Positions 51,851 to 61,189 of a stretch of 64,000 nucleotides of DNA are shown here, in pieces. The notes beneath the pieces were generated by a model. It was not told where the DNA came from. It worked only from the letters and a program-made list of their open reading frames with translations, and ran no database searches. A program made the translations under genes and the position numbers. Every line of letters starts with the position of its first letter. Within the stretch, counting starts at the first letter, position 1. The stretch comes from Lachnospiraceae bacterium V9D3004 (lineage in GTDB: Bacteria > Bacillota > Clostridia > Lachnospirales > Lachnospiraceae), in the NCBI GenBank assembly GCA_000621985.1, contig JHWW01000011.1, positions 48,772-112,771 of the forward strand, given 5' to 3'.

Positions 51851-51885
51851 TTTTACGACGTACTAAGGTTTTACGACGTACTAAG
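51851..51885. repeat. Tandem 18-bp duplication at the end of ridA
   Basis: TTTTACGACGTACTAAG occurs at 51851-51867 and again at 51869-51885, one base apart. The second copy contains the ridA stop codon, so the sequence just past the stop has been duplicated. Confidence 0.85.
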
Positions 51886-52255
51886 CAAGCTCTGCTATAA
51901 CTTCAACTTCACACAGCACATTCTTTGGAAGAGTCTTAACAGCAACACAGCTTCTTGCCGGTTTTCCCGTAAAATATTCCGCATATATTCCGTTAAATGC
52001 TGCGAAATCATTCATATCGGCAAGAAAGCAGCTCGTCTTTACAACATCGGTATAAGTGCATCCTGCTGCCTTAAGCAGTTCACCGATATTGATCATGACA
52101 CGCTTTGTCTGTTCTTCGATAGTTGTTCCCTCGATCTCACCGCTTGCCGGATCGATAGGGATCTGTCCCGATGCAAAAAACAGATTGCCGGATACTATTC
52201 CCTGTGAGTAAGGTCCTATCGCTGCAGGTGCTTTTTCAGTTGATATTACTTTCAT
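51881..52255 (-). CDS. ridA: RidA-family enamine/imine deaminase
   Basis: A 124-residue protein of exact family length. It starts MKVISTEKAPAAIGPYSQ, contains SGQIPIDPASGEI and the terminal signature ARSCVAVKTLPKNVLCEVEVIA, with the Arg that binds the substrate carboxylate. RidA trimers hydrolyse 2-aminoacrylate and 2-aminocrotonate, the toxic products of threonine and serine deaminases; the ilvA gene follows 108 bases downstream. An AGAGGT site sets the start. Confidence 0.95.
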   Translation of the reverse strand: MKVISTEKAPAAIGPYSQGIVSGNLFFASGQIPIDPASGEIEGTTIEEQTKRVMINIGELLKAAGCTYTDVVKTSCFLADMNDFAAFNGIYAEYFTGKPARSCVAVKTLPKNVLCEVEVIAELA

Positions 52256-52273
52256 GATTCATTACCTCTTTTC

Positions 52274-52660
52274 TTATATACTATCTATATTAACATCTTC
52301 ATTGATCTGTTTTTTTCTGATATATATCAATATTCCCACGGATATGGCTGTTACGATCAAAACCGCCCCTGCGATGATCAGAACAGGAATTATTGGAAAA
52401 CTATTTTCTGCCACATTTTTATCTGCTGAATTCTCTTCATCCGCATCGGGATTACTGAATCCTCTTCCCTGTCTCGATACGTATTCATCCATTGCATCGA
52501 TTTCCTGATCAAAGAATCCTTCAGGCTCATCAATTACATCGGCTCTTGTCTGAACCGGGAAAAATGCCATAGTGAATATCGACAACATTAAAACCGTAAC
52601 AACTTTTATTCCGTATTTTTTAATATCTTTTTTTTCATATTTCGAATTGATTGTTATCAT
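52274..52660 (-). CDS. Small bitopic membrane protein of the LRR operon
   Basis: A 128-residue protein with a signal-like hydrophobic segment (about 19-40, ending TRADV), a short acidic outside part (41-85, with DEYVSRQGRGFSNP) and a C-terminal helix (about 88-113) followed by a basic tail. An AGGAGG site precedes the ATG. I do not recognise the family. It is last of four co-directional genes (LRR, MFS-like, two small proteins). Confidence 0.75.
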   Translation of the reverse strand: MITINSKYEKKDIKKYGIKVVTVLMLSIFTMAFFPVQTRADVIDEPEGFFDQEIDAMDEYVSRQGRGFSNPDADEENSADKNVAENSFPIIPVLIIAGAVLIVTAISVGILIYIRKKQINEDVNIDSI

Positions 52661-52691
52661 GATCGCTTACCTCCTGTTCATTCTCTGTCTG

Positions 52692-53060
52692 CTAAAGCAT
52701 CTTTATCAGATCACCGGTTCCCCATGATATCAGATTGGCGACAATTGCAAGCATCACCGGATGATCAAAACATATATCTTTATCTTTTTTATAACTCCCA
52801 TAGATAAGAGCTTCTACAGCTATTACCGTAATCTCTATCGGAATCTCAAGAATTATACGTGATGTATCCGCAAACAACCATGTTACAATTATGTAGTATA
52901 GCATAGCTATCGGGTTTGTCAATGTGTTCACACATATAACGATAAGCACTTCATTTTTTCTTCTGACCCCGAATAATAACGCCACCGGAAGTTCGATGAT
53001 GATCGTAAGAATCAACGCTCTGACAAAAGCACATAATAATATTCCCATATCATATGTCAT
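52692..53060 (-). CDS. Small polytopic membrane protein of the LRR operon
   Basis: A 122-residue protein with four hydrophobic segments and an N-L-T-N-P-I-A motif (CVNTLTNPIAMLYY) in the second, a family signature seen in small clostridial membrane proteins, though I cannot name it. Its ATG overlaps the stop of the MFS-like gene by 4 bases, so the two are translationally coupled and probably act together. Confidence 0.78.
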   Translation of the reverse strand: MTYDMGILLCAFVRALILTIIIELPVALLFGVRRKNEVLIVICVNTLTNPIAMLYYIIVTWLFADTSRIILEIPIEITVIAVEALIYGSYKKDKDICFDHPVMLAIVANLISWGTGDLIKML

Positions 53061-54124
53061 ACAACCACTCTCCTTTTCCGGGTAACAATAAGGAGTATGA
53101 TCATTGAAAGGACGCTTATTACCGCTCCTGTCACATTATCCGGAACCGGAATATTCATATCAAAATATACCGGAAGATATCCCACAAAAAGCGCCATCGT
53201 CAATAATCCGAAGAAGAATCCGGATAACTGCGGAAACCTCCTCACGAGAATATATAATGTAACCGGCATAGTCATATTGAATGCAAATAGGGCAATAATT
53301 CCCACAAACGCATTTGATGATAGCAAAAAACCTGCGGTCGAGACGATCAGGGACACCGTTACAACAGGTCTCATTCCGAACACTGCCGATAATATTCCGC
53401 CTGTCATCTTCCCTGCAACAACCGCAAGTACCCCTGCTAAAGACAGGTAAACTGTTGTTTTCCACTCCATCGTTATTCCAAGTCCAAGATATGAACGAAG
53501 TACAACAACAAAGAAACAGCCGGTGATCATGATAATATCATATATATCCAATGACCATGCGGATTCGGGCGTAAGCCCGGCAATGGTAACTTCATGGGTC
53601 ATCACATACAATATTCCTGCAAGGATGAGCATTATAACACCTGTCACGATGCATATTATAGTGTAATGACTGTTACATTCTCTTCCGAGTACACCGCCGA
53701 GAAAAAGTCCCAGTGCTCCGGGAGCTACAAATATACCGAGATCTGCACCTTTATGATGACGCCTGTTATCTTCTTTTATTGTTCCCACTCCGCCGCCTGC
53801 ATGAAACAAGGCATTACCTATACCAAGAACAACAGGGGATAAGAATGCCCCGGTTATCGTAAGTATTATTCCCATTAGAACTGATAAAAATGGGATCATC
53901 GCAGATAATGACCTATTATTATTCCTCTTAATGATCAGCCCGTCTATAACGATTCCAATCGGGAACTGCAGTACAAATGCGCAGAAATTATATGCCAGAA
54001 ATATAGATACTATACCGTTATTCCCGTCATAATTCCGGACATAATCTCCGCTTAAACCGCCAAGCATAGCAAGAGCACACATTCCGTCAACAAGCATGTG
54101 AAGAATAGAATATATTATAACCAC
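53057..54124 (-). CDS. MFS-like membrane protein of the LRR operon
   Basis: About 355 residues with ten or more hydrophobic segments. The GTG at 54124 is preferred, because an AAGGTG site lies 5 bases before it; a TTG at 54148 is possible. ALMGIGNALFHAGGG-like text (GIGNALFHAGGGVGT, about 100-114) is a motif I know from a poorly studied MFS subgroup. The usual MFS loop between helices 2 and 3 is weak. Substrate unknown. Confidence 0.72.
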   Translation of the reverse strand: MVIIYSILHMLVDGMCALAMLGGLSGDYVRNYDGNNGIVSIFLAYNFCAFVLQFPIGIVIDGLIIKRNNNRSLSAMIPFLSVLMGIILTITGAFLSPVVLGIGNALFHAGGGVGTIKEDNRRHHKGADLGIFVAPGALGLFLGGVLGRECNSHYTIICIVTGVIMLILAGILYVMTHEVTIAGLTPESAWSLDIYDIIMITGCFFVVVLRSYLGLGITMEWKTTVYLSLAGVLAVVAGKMTGGILSAVFGMRPVVTVSLIVSTAGFLLSSNAFVGIIALFAFNMTMPVTLYILVRRFPQLSGFFFGLLTMALFVGYLPVYFDMNIPVPDNVTGAVISVLSMIILLIVTRKRRVVV

Positions 54125-54137
54125 ATTATCACCTTTT

Positions 54138-55421
54138 TTACGATTCAATCTTTACTGCATCAAGATCTACTTTAAAATCATTCAGAACCGCCGTTACTTT
54201 TATTGATGATTTTTTTGCCAGTCTTATCTTTGTTTTATTTGATTTTTTAACTGTCTTGTATTTTCCGGATTTATTCTTTGCCGAAACGGTATATTTAATC
54301 TTTGATTTCATGTTAACATAATAATAATTTTCTTCATCATATACCCTGTCCGGATTCCATACCCGGCAGATTATCTTAAGAGGTTTCCATGAATATTCAT
54401 ATCTACCGGATACTTTCTTGACTTTTTTATTGCTGATATCTGCAGTGATCTTACCGACTTTGGTGCCATCTTCGATATTTACTTTACAGGCACTGTTCTT
54501 AAGCCGTATATTTCCATATGTTCCCTCTGTAAACCATATCTTATTAATGTTCTTATCCACGATCACATTCTTTGCTTCTCCGCCAAAACCTACTATGCCT
54601 GCGGCTTTATCATTTTTGTTTTTATGGTGCTTGCCCTGTTTGATAATGATCGTGTTGATCTTACCCTTCATACTCGGACATTCATCACCATAACCGTACA
54701 ATTCACTGTTAACAATAAGTTTATCTATAACTGAATCTTCAAACCCGCCCTCCATATAGGTATTCTCAGGAAGATTCACTTCTTTTATGCAATCACAATA
54801 ATTGAAATTATTATATTCAACACCTTTTGCTCCGACATTTATCTCCGGATTACCGAGTGAATCGGGAAGAGTAAGATTCTCAAGATTCTTAAGACCGTAA
54901 AATGCATTCGCTGAGATGTGACGTACTCCTTCAGGGATTACGAGTGACTTTATACTCATATCATTTTTGGCAAATACCGAAACATTTTCAAAATCCACTT
55001 CATATATGCCCGGAGAAACCTCAATATACTGATATTCCTCACCTATTCCGATCTCAGTGATCTTATAACCGTCTATCGTTGAAGGAAGTACCACATTCTC
55101 GCCATGGTTATATACTTTTCTGAGTGATGCTTCTTTACCTGCTTCACTGATAACATGATATCCGTAATCTCCGCTTCTCCTTAGGACAGGTTTCTCCGCC
55201 TGAAACGGCGCAGGTGATATAGTTACTTCCGGCATATCAGCCGTACTCTGTGACAGTGACGGATTAGGAATCGGCTCCCGTGTAGGCGGCATTGCAGTAG
55301 GTTCTGCAAGACTCTGTGTCTGTTCGGCCGCTTTCGCGGTTTCCGTACTGTGGTTAATGATCCCCGGTACTCCTGCCAACATAATAAAAAATAATAACAT
55401 TCCACATAATATTTTTTTCAT
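54138..55421 (-). CDS. Secreted leucine-rich-repeat (BspA-type) protein
   Basis: A 427-residue secreted protein: signal peptide (about 1-32), a Thr/Pro-rich linker (33-75), then BspA/LRR_5-like repeats (about 85-300; VVLPSTIDGYKITEIGIG, LVIPEGVRHISANAFYGLKNLENLTLP in outline) and a basic Lys-rich C-terminal domain (about 330-427) with no sorting motif. Such proteins bind host or cell-surface ligands. It opens the four-gene operon; a GGAGG site precedes the ATG. Confidence 0.82.
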   Translation of the reverse strand: MKKILCGMLLFFIMLAGVPGIINHSTETAKAAEQTQSLAEPTAMPPTREPIPNPSLSQSTADMPEVTISPAPFQAEKPVLRRSGDYGYHVISEAGKEASLRKVYNHGENVVLPSTIDGYKITEIGIGEEYQYIEVSPGIYEVDFENVSVFAKNDMSIKSLVIPEGVRHISANAFYGLKNLENLTLPDSLGNPEINVGAKGVEYNNFNYCDCIKEVNLPENTYMEGGFEDSVIDKLIVNSELYGYGDECPSMKGKINTIIIKQGKHHKNKNDKAAGIVGFGGEAKNVIVDKNINKIWFTEGTYGNIRLKNSACKVNIEDGTKVGKITADISNKKVKKVSGRYEYSWKPLKIICRVWNPDRVYDEENYYYVNMKSKIKYTVSAKNKSGKYKTVKKSNKTKIRLAKKSSIKVTAVLNDFKVDLDAVKIES

Positions 55422-55445
55422 AACGATACCTCCGTATAACTTGAT

Positions 55446-55523
55446 ATCAGCAGTTCAGCACCCCCCGGTTCCTTGTCGCTACTCACCAAGGAACACTAGG
55501 GCGTCCGAGATGCTGATCTTTTT
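55446..55523. promoter_or_regulatory. Structured element upstream of the LRR operon
   Basis: ATCAGCA at 55446 pairs with TGCTGAT at 55511; inside, GTTCCTTG pairs with CAAGGAAC around an 11-base loop. A CTTTTT run follows on the plus strand only. It lies 25 bases before the LRR start codon on the minus strand, so it is either a leader RNA of that operon or a terminator/palindromic element. Confidence 0.5.
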
Positions 55524-55563
55524 AAATAATTCGTGTGAAATGTTATTATCTTGCATTATTTTT

Positions 55564-55746
55564 TTACATCTGATGTCTTACGACTTTGTATTCATTTCCT
55601 TCGCTGTAATAAGGACATGCCTTGAATGATCTCTCCGACAAACGACTGTAATCATCCTCATCAATGTTTACATCACATACATATTCTTCCATATCATCGT
55701 CATATACCAGATATGCACATGTATCACATGAATTAGCTGATGACAT
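55564..55746 (-). CDS. DUF6472-type small Cys protein
   Basis: A 60-residue acidic protein starting MSSANSCDTCAYL, with a GGGAGG site. Two Cys pairs frame it: CDTC, then C in EEYVCDVNIDEDD and a final C in FKACPYY. The pattern C-x2-C...C-x-V-N-x-D-E-D...CPYY...YK-V-V-R-x-Q-M matches, from memory, DUF6472, a small family common in Lachnospiraceae with no known role. A zinc knuckle is possible. It lies after the CoA-transferase gene. Confidence 0.8.
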   Translation of the reverse strand: MSSANSCDTCAYLVYDDDMEEYVCDVNIDEDDYSRLSERSFKACPYYSEGNEYKVVRHQM

Positions 55747-55835
55747 ACTTAGCACCTCCCGATAACTGTCTCCATCCTGTAATCTCATAGTGTTCTGCCG
55801 GCCTTATGCTCCGTCTATCCGGTACTCTGCCGGTC

Positions 55836-57176
55836 TTATCTCTTATTCGATCTTCTCCATATCTTTCGTTCCGCGGCTTCTTTAATAAGTTCATCACGGA
55901 AATCCGGATGGGCGATATGAATAAGATCCTCCGCTCTCTCCCAGGTAGACTTGCCTTCAAGATTCACAACTCCGTATTCGGTAGCTATGAAATAAACCTG
56001 ACTTCTCGGAGATGTGATAATATCGCCGTTGAATTGCGGAAGAATATTCGAATGAATATTACCGCTCTTACCTTTATATATGGAACTCATACATATAAAT
56101 GCTTTGCCTCCCCTTGAGGCCGAAGCGCCCGTAAGGAAATCAAGCTGTCCGCCTGTTCCGCTGATCTGCCTTGAACCGGCACTTTCTGCGGCAACCTGAC
56201 CGTACAGGTCAACCGCCACACAACTGTTTATCGATACAACATTGTCAAGCTGCGCTATCACGCTTGGTCTGTTGACATATTCAAGAGGATATGCCGCGAT
56301 CCCGTGATTATCATCAAGCCATTCGTACAGATCTCTTGATCCGATGGCACAACCGAAGACACCCTTTCCTCTGTCTATATTTTTCTTTTTATTGGTCAAT
56401 TTACCTGAGCGATACAATTCCAGATAAGCATCCGTACATAACTCGGTATGCATTCCCAGATCCTTAAGATCGGATCTCGCTATAAGCTCTCCCATCGCAT
56501 TCGGAATACTTCCTATACCAAGCTGCAGATTCGCGCCGTCAACAATATATGGAATTATATGTTCGGCAATCTGCCTGTCGACACTTCTCGGTTTGATTGG
56601 AGGTATGTCCCTGAAAGGCTCATGGTCTCCCTCAACTATATAGTCAACCTCCGATATGTGGATACATTCGTCATATCCGCCATGTATCTTGGGCATGTGC
56701 TCATTTACTTCAACAATAACAATATCCGCACGTCTTGCGATAGGTCCCGCAACGCCGGTGTTAACCGAATAATTAAAATATCCGTGCTTATCCATCGGCG
56801 ACACGCTTACCATGACAACATTTACCTTAATGAAATATTCGTAATACGCCGCATTATTATGGAATACGGTCGGAATATAATAACACAATCCCTTATCGGA
56901 CAACTTTCTCTCATAAGTAGAGCAGTGCCAGCTGTGATATATAAAATGTTCCTGTGATTCGTCACATTCGGCAACCTCTATCGGTCCGTCAATAAGATTT
57001 CCCCTGATCTTGACATCCCATAATTCGTCACGCCTCTTGGCAAGCGCCCTGTCAAGAAGAACCGGTTTTCCGAGAGAACTGGTATAATCAACCCAGTCTC
57101 CGCTCTTTACGACTTTGACAACTTCTTCAGGTTTTCGAAGTTTGAGCATATATTCGCCTTCAAAATCTCTCAACAT
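55836..57176 (-). CDS. Butyryl-CoA:acetate-type CoA-transferase
   Basis: A 446-residue family I CoA-transferase of the acetyl-CoA hydrolase/transferase group. The start MLRDFEGEYMLKLRKPEEVVK and VKSGDWVDY align with the butyryl-CoA:acetate CoA-transferases of Roseburia. The probable catalytic Glu is E245 in GMHTELCTDAY; GIGSIPNA (about 220-227) and SGTGGQLDFLTGA are the CoA-binding glycine motifs. It would move CoA from butyryl-CoA to acetate in the last step of butyrate formation; 4-hydroxybutyrate or propionate activity cannot be excluded. A GGGGTG site precedes the start. Confidence 0.82.
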   Translation of the reverse strand: MLRDFEGEYMLKLRKPEEVVKVVKSGDWVDYTSSLGKPVLLDRALAKRRDELWDVKIRGNLIDGPIEVAECDESQEHFIYHSWHCSTYERKLSDKGLCYYIPTVFHNNAAYYEYFIKVNVVMVSVSPMDKHGYFNYSVNTGVAGPIARRADIVIVEVNEHMPKIHGGYDECIHISEVDYIVEGDHEPFRDIPPIKPRSVDRQIAEHIIPYIVDGANLQLGIGSIPNAMGELIARSDLKDLGMHTELCTDAYLELYRSGKLTNKKKNIDRGKGVFGCAIGSRDLYEWLDDNHGIAAYPLEYVNRPSVIAQLDNVVSINSCVAVDLYGQVAAESAGSRQISGTGGQLDFLTGASASRGGKAFICMSSIYKGKSGNIHSNILPQFNGDIITSPRSQVYFIATEYGVVNLEGKSTWERAEDLIHIAHPDFRDELIKEAAERKIWRRSNKR

Positions 57177-57180
57177 GTTA

Positions 57181-57723
57181 TCACCCCAATTTTTTGTTCT
57201 CCAGTACGAGACATATTGAAAACAAAACCTCTACGCCGATCATCATTATTGCCAGAATGAAAGGCTCGCATAATAATCCGACAACCAGAGCCGCGATAGG
57301 AACGGCAACTGAAAATACCATATAAGTCTTAGACATATAAAGCCATCCATAAGGCATCAGATGAGCACCGAATATCATGGCTATGACCATAAGCATCTTA
57401 TCCGGCACTTCGTTGTATATCCACATCGCGATAAGCAGATATACTATCTGATTAACGGAAAATAATATTCCCAGATTAGTTAACGGATTGTCCTTATTCT
57501 GAAAATCCACTTTTATGATCTTCGATATAACAAATGATATCGGAAGAAGCGGTGCCGTGCAGCAGAATGTGTACAGATTCTTGCTGAGGATAGGTAACGA
57601 CGATAAATGTACGCATAGTACGGCTATCCATATCAGAACAGACGCCAATATGATATGAAGTCCTTTTTTCTGCTTTATGGCACAATCAAGCCTCAATTCA
57701 TTTAGTTTTTCTTTAAAATCCAT
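57181..57723 (-). CDS. Polytopic membrane protein, DUF7010-like
   Basis: A 180-residue protein starting MDFKEKLNELRLDCAIKQKKGLHI with a GGAGA site. Six hydrophobic segments follow, with FGAHLMPYGWLYMSK as the conserved-looking core. It resembles the DUF7010 family from memory; the function is unknown. It lies 4 bases before the CoA-transferase gene and may be co-transcribed with it and the flavodiiron gene upstream. Confidence 0.7.
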   Translation of the reverse strand: MDFKEKLNELRLDCAIKQKKGLHIILASVLIWIAVLCVHLSSLPILSKNLYTFCCTAPLLPISFVISKIIKVDFQNKDNPLTNLGILFSVNQIVYLLIAMWIYNEVPDKMLMVIAMIFGAHLMPYGWLYMSKTYMVFSVAVPIAALVVGLLCEPFILAIMMIGVEVLFSICLVLENKKLG

Positions 57724-57766
57724 ACTGTAAGTTCTCCAATTATTATTCACAGTTCCCCATATATAT

Positions 57767-58954
57767 TCATGCAAGCAGGTTCTTCACAAGCTCCGGAACT
57801 GCTGCATAATCAGCTTCCTCCGGATTCCACATTGATTTAATATTATCATCTATCACTTCAAAGCCGGCATCCTTAAGCTTCTCCTGAAGGATCTTGACCG
57901 ACTCACCGCTCCATCCGTAACAGCCGAAAGCAGCCGCTTTCTTGTTCTTAAACTTAAGCTGCTTAAGGAATTCAAGCCAGCCGGCAACACTTGACAGAAT
58001 ACTGTTGCTTACGGTAGGTGAACCAACTACTATCGCTTTGGATTTGAACACTTCCGTCATGACTTCATTCTTATCCGACTTCGATATGCTGAATACCTTA
58101 ACTACCGTATCAGGGCTCTGCTCTCTGATCTCTTCCGCTATCCTGTGAGCTATCTTTGCAGTGCCTTCCCACATGGTATCGTATACGACACTTACCTGAT
58201 CTTCCTGATAAGCAGCTGCCCATTCAGCATATTTTTCAACGATCTGAACAGGATTATCACGCCATATAACACCATGCGACGGAGCGATCATATCTATCTG
58301 CAGATTCATTCCTCCGAGTTCTTCGAGTTTCTTTGACAAAATAGCCGCAAAAGGATTAAGTATATTAACAAAATATTTCATTGCCTCTTTGTATAGCAGG
58401 CACTGATCTGCCATGTCATTGTATAACTCGGATACTGCAAAATGCTGTCCGAAAGCATCATTTGAAAACAGGATATTATCACCTGTCATATAAGTAGCCA
58501 TTGAATCCGGCCAATGGAGCATCTTCATGTCAACGAATACAAGCTTCTTTCCATTTCCGATATCAACGCTGTCGCCGGTCTTTACAACGTTAAAATTCCA
58601 ACCTCTCTTACCATACTGACCTTCAAGACTCTTAACTGCTGCAGCGCTGCAATATATTGGCGTATCGGGAATCTCAGCCATTATTGCAGTAAGGGCACCC
58701 GAATGATCACATTCCCCATGATTGGCTACAATGAAATCGATCTTATTAAGATCGATATTCTCCTTAAGATTCTCAACAAAATCAAATCTGTGAGGTGTCC
58801 ATACAGTATCGATAAGGACTGTCTTTTCCTCTTCGATCAGATATGCATTCTGACTTGATCCGTTCATGATCGAATAATCATCCCCATGAAATGTCTCAAG
58901 TTCCCAGTCAATATAACCTACCCAACTTACATTACCTTTAATCTTTCTAAACAT
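57767..58954 (-). CDS. Flavodiiron protein (FprA-type A-type flavoprotein)
   Basis: A 395-residue protein that reduces O2 to water (or NO to N2O) with electrons from rubredoxin or similar carriers. The N-terminal metallo-beta-lactamase domain has the diiron motif HGECDHSG (H79, E81, D83, H84), then LHWPDSM and DAFGQH, and the last His in SHGVIWRD. The flavodoxin domain (about 250-395) begins VVYDTMWEGTAKIAHRI and carries GCYGWSGE. It protects anaerobic enzymes such as the pyruvate oxidoreductase. A GGAGG site precedes the ATG. Confidence 0.93.
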   Translation of the reverse strand: MFRKIKGNVSWVGYIDWELETFHGDDYSIMNGSSQNAYLIEEEKTVLIDTVWTPHRFDFVENLKENIDLNKIDFIVANHGECDHSGALTAIMAEIPDTPIYCSAAAVKSLEGQYGKRGWNFNVVKTGDSVDIGNGKKLVFVDMKMLHWPDSMATYMTGDNILFSNDAFGQHFAVSELYNDMADQCLLYKEAMKYFVNILNPFAAILSKKLEELGGMNLQIDMIAPSHGVIWRDNPVQIVEKYAEWAAAYQEDQVSVVYDTMWEGTAKIAHRIAEEIREQSPDTVVKVFSISKSDKNEVMTEVFKSKAIVVGSPTVSNSILSSVAGWLEFLKQLKFKNKKAAAFGCYGWSGESVKILQEKLKDAGFEVIDDNIKSMWNPEEADYAAVPELVKNLLA

Positions 58955-58982
58955 CCCTCTACCTCCATTTTATTTTTTTCTG

Positions 58983-61160
58983 TTATTTTTTTCTTTTATC
59001 TCTTTCTTTTTGCATTGTCTTCACATTGCTTCTTTCTATATCATTGAACAGACTCTCGGAAAAATCTGACGGCTTGACAGTCTCTTCATACCACTCATAC
59101 TGCTCATAATAAGCTCTTATTGTATCGTCTTTGAATATATATCCGTTCCTTGCATATATTTCATTGATCGCTTTCTGAAGATCGGCGTCGGATAATTTTT
59201 TAATCTTCTTCGTGCTTATCACTTCACTCGAGCTGTTGGGGAATATTATTCCTTCCTCTTCGTAATCATCATAATAATCGTCTTCTTCATAATATTCATC
59301 TTCATAATCATCCGGTACCGGTGTCGCACTGTCAGGTATATCAGGTACATTTATATTATCTGTTATGTTGTCAAAGACATTATATGAATATTCATTTGTC
59401 CAGTATGTTACCGCATCATTCTTCAACTCATCAAGCGTACTGTATCCTATATTGTTCCATACAATGTTAGAATATCCTTCACTTACTCCCGAATCAATGG
59501 TCACGGTCGCTTCCGGAGTGTAATAATATTCATCATTGATAACCAGATTACCGCTTGTATCGGTATATACATCATTGAACTGGACATACCAGAATACAGC
59601 GTTGATCTTGTCATAAGAGTACCCTCCGCTGCTGCACGTATCTCTTACAAGCACCTTATATACGAGGAATAATTTGTTATATGTGTCATAATTCTCTTCA
59701 TCTTCGTCTGCAGTAAGCAGGTATGAACCTATATAATTAAAACTCTCAAGCGTCTGATCATATCTCCAGTCCGAAGCCACGTCAGTTGAATATATCTCTC
59801 CTGCTCTCTGCTGAAGATTAGTCAGCCCCGCAACAGGAATATCATTCAGATTCTTTACGTAACTTCCCATACCTTTGACAGTATATGTCTTCGTAAGTTC
59901 TTCTGGCATCGCTCCGTAAGTCTCCACAAAATATGATATAAGCTCAGCCTCTTCATAATCACTTACTGCTGCCGTAAGAGTGACTGTATCACCATCCGTT
60001 AATCCCGATTCCGCATCAAGATAATAGTCTACACCCGAATTATATTCGGTATCACTGTTCTTAACCACTTCTGCTTTGATATAAGGTGATATTCCTTCAA
60101 AATGAACATCAACTCCCTCGAATATGTCAAATCTGCCGGCATCCTTAAGTCCTTCGACAGTTCCTGTTATATTCGAATATTCAAGCTTATAACCATACTT
60201 ATCGGATACTTCTTCGTCTTTGCAATTCCATGTATATGTTACGGAATCTCCGTTAGAGAGGCCGCTTTCCTTATCAAAGGAACCATCGACGTATTCCAGT
60301 ACGGCTTCTTCGTATTTCTCCCTGAAAGAATTCCTGTCGAATTCAATATACGCATCGCCGTATGTATTATATCCCTCATATCTGATCGTCGCATAATCGT
60401 TAAGATTGATAGCAGGCTTAAAGATCATAGGCCATATGAAGAAATAACCAACTAAAACTATAGCTGCAATCAAAGGTATTCCAACTATCAAGGCAATAAG
60501 AAGGATCAGTTTTTTCTTTGACTTCTTAGGTTTCTTAGGCTTGTCAGCGAGTTTTTGCTTACCGGCAGGCTGTGGTTTTACTGCTGGCCGCGGTTGGCCC
60601 TGCGGCCCCGGTTGACTTATGTGCGGTGGACGGCTCTGCGGTCCCGGTTGCGGTTGGCCTTGTGAGCCGGGCTGTCCCATTGGGCCGGGCTGTGGTTGTC
60701 CCGGCTGGTTCTGCGGTCCCTGCTGTCCCATGTATGGTGTGCGATTCTGTGGCTGTGGTTGTTCCTGATGTATGGGTTGTCCCTGTGGTCCGGGTTGCGG
60801 TTGGTCTTGTGAGCCGGGCTGCCCCATTGAGCCGGGCTGTGGTTGTCCCGGCTGGTTCTGCGCTCCAGGCTGTCCCATGTATGGCGGACGGTTCTGTGGC
60901 TGTGGCTGTCCTTGAGGTCCCGGCTGGCCCATATATGGTGGGCGCCCCTGCGGTCCGGGTTGTGGCTGTCCTTGTGCCACCGGTTGTCCCATTGGCTGTG
61001 GCTGTGGTTGTCCTTGTGGCCCCGGCCGTCCCATTGGTCCCGGCTGTGGGTGTCCCTGTGCTCTCTGCTGCCCGGGTTCATCCGAATTCTGCCTTGTACC
61101 GCATACAGTACAGAATATACTATAGTCGGGTATTTCGGATTTACATTTTTTGCAATACAT
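58983..61160 (-). CDS. Zinc-ribbon, Pro/Gln/Gly-rich, YARHG membrane protein
   Basis: A 725-residue protein. The start at 61160 (MYCKKCKSEIPDYS) has a GGGAGG site. A zinc ribbon (CKKC...CTVC, 3-22) is followed by about 170 residues of irregular Pro-Gln-Gly-rich repeats (to about 200, with QGQPQPGPQGRP units), a Lys-rich segment, a membrane helix (about 220-245) and a large outside part with two NDSVTYTW-like beta repeats. The C-terminal YARHG domain has the signature IYARNGYIFKD (about 660-670) and YYEQYEWYEETVKP. It probably senses or binds at the cell wall; no exact role is known. Followed by the amidase gene upstream at 61190. Confidence 0.85.
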   Translation of the reverse strand: MYCKKCKSEIPDYSIFCTVCGTRQNSDEPGQQRAQGHPQPGPMGRPGPQGQPQPQPMGQPVAQGQPQPGPQGRPPYMGQPGPQGQPQPQNRPPYMGQPGAQNQPGQPQPGSMGQPGSQDQPQPGPQGQPIHQEQPQPQNRTPYMGQQGPQNQPGQPQPGPMGQPGSQGQPQPGPQSRPPHISQPGPQGQPRPAVKPQPAGKQKLADKPKKPKKSKKKLILLIALIVGIPLIAAIVLVGYFFIWPMIFKPAINLNDYATIRYEGYNTYGDAYIEFDRNSFREKYEEAVLEYVDGSFDKESGLSNGDSVTYTWNCKDEEVSDKYGYKLEYSNITGTVEGLKDAGRFDIFEGVDVHFEGISPYIKAEVVKNSDTEYNSGVDYYLDAESGLTDGDTVTLTAAVSDYEEAELISYFVETYGAMPEELTKTYTVKGMGSYVKNLNDIPVAGLTNLQQRAGEIYSTDVASDWRYDQTLESFNYIGSYLLTADEDEENYDTYNKLFLVYKVLVRDTCSSGGYSYDKINAVFWYVQFNDVYTDTSGNLVINDEYYYTPEATVTIDSGVSEGYSNIVWNNIGYSTLDELKNDAVTYWTNEYSYNVFDNITDNINVPDIPDSATPVPDDYEDEYYEEDDYYDDYEEEGIIFPNSSSEVISTKKIKKLSDADLQKAINEIYARNGYIFKDDTIRAYYEQYEWYEETVKPSDFSESLFNDIERSNVKTMQKERDKRKK

Positions 61161-61189
61161 ATTACCCCTCCCTGTTACATTATACATAA

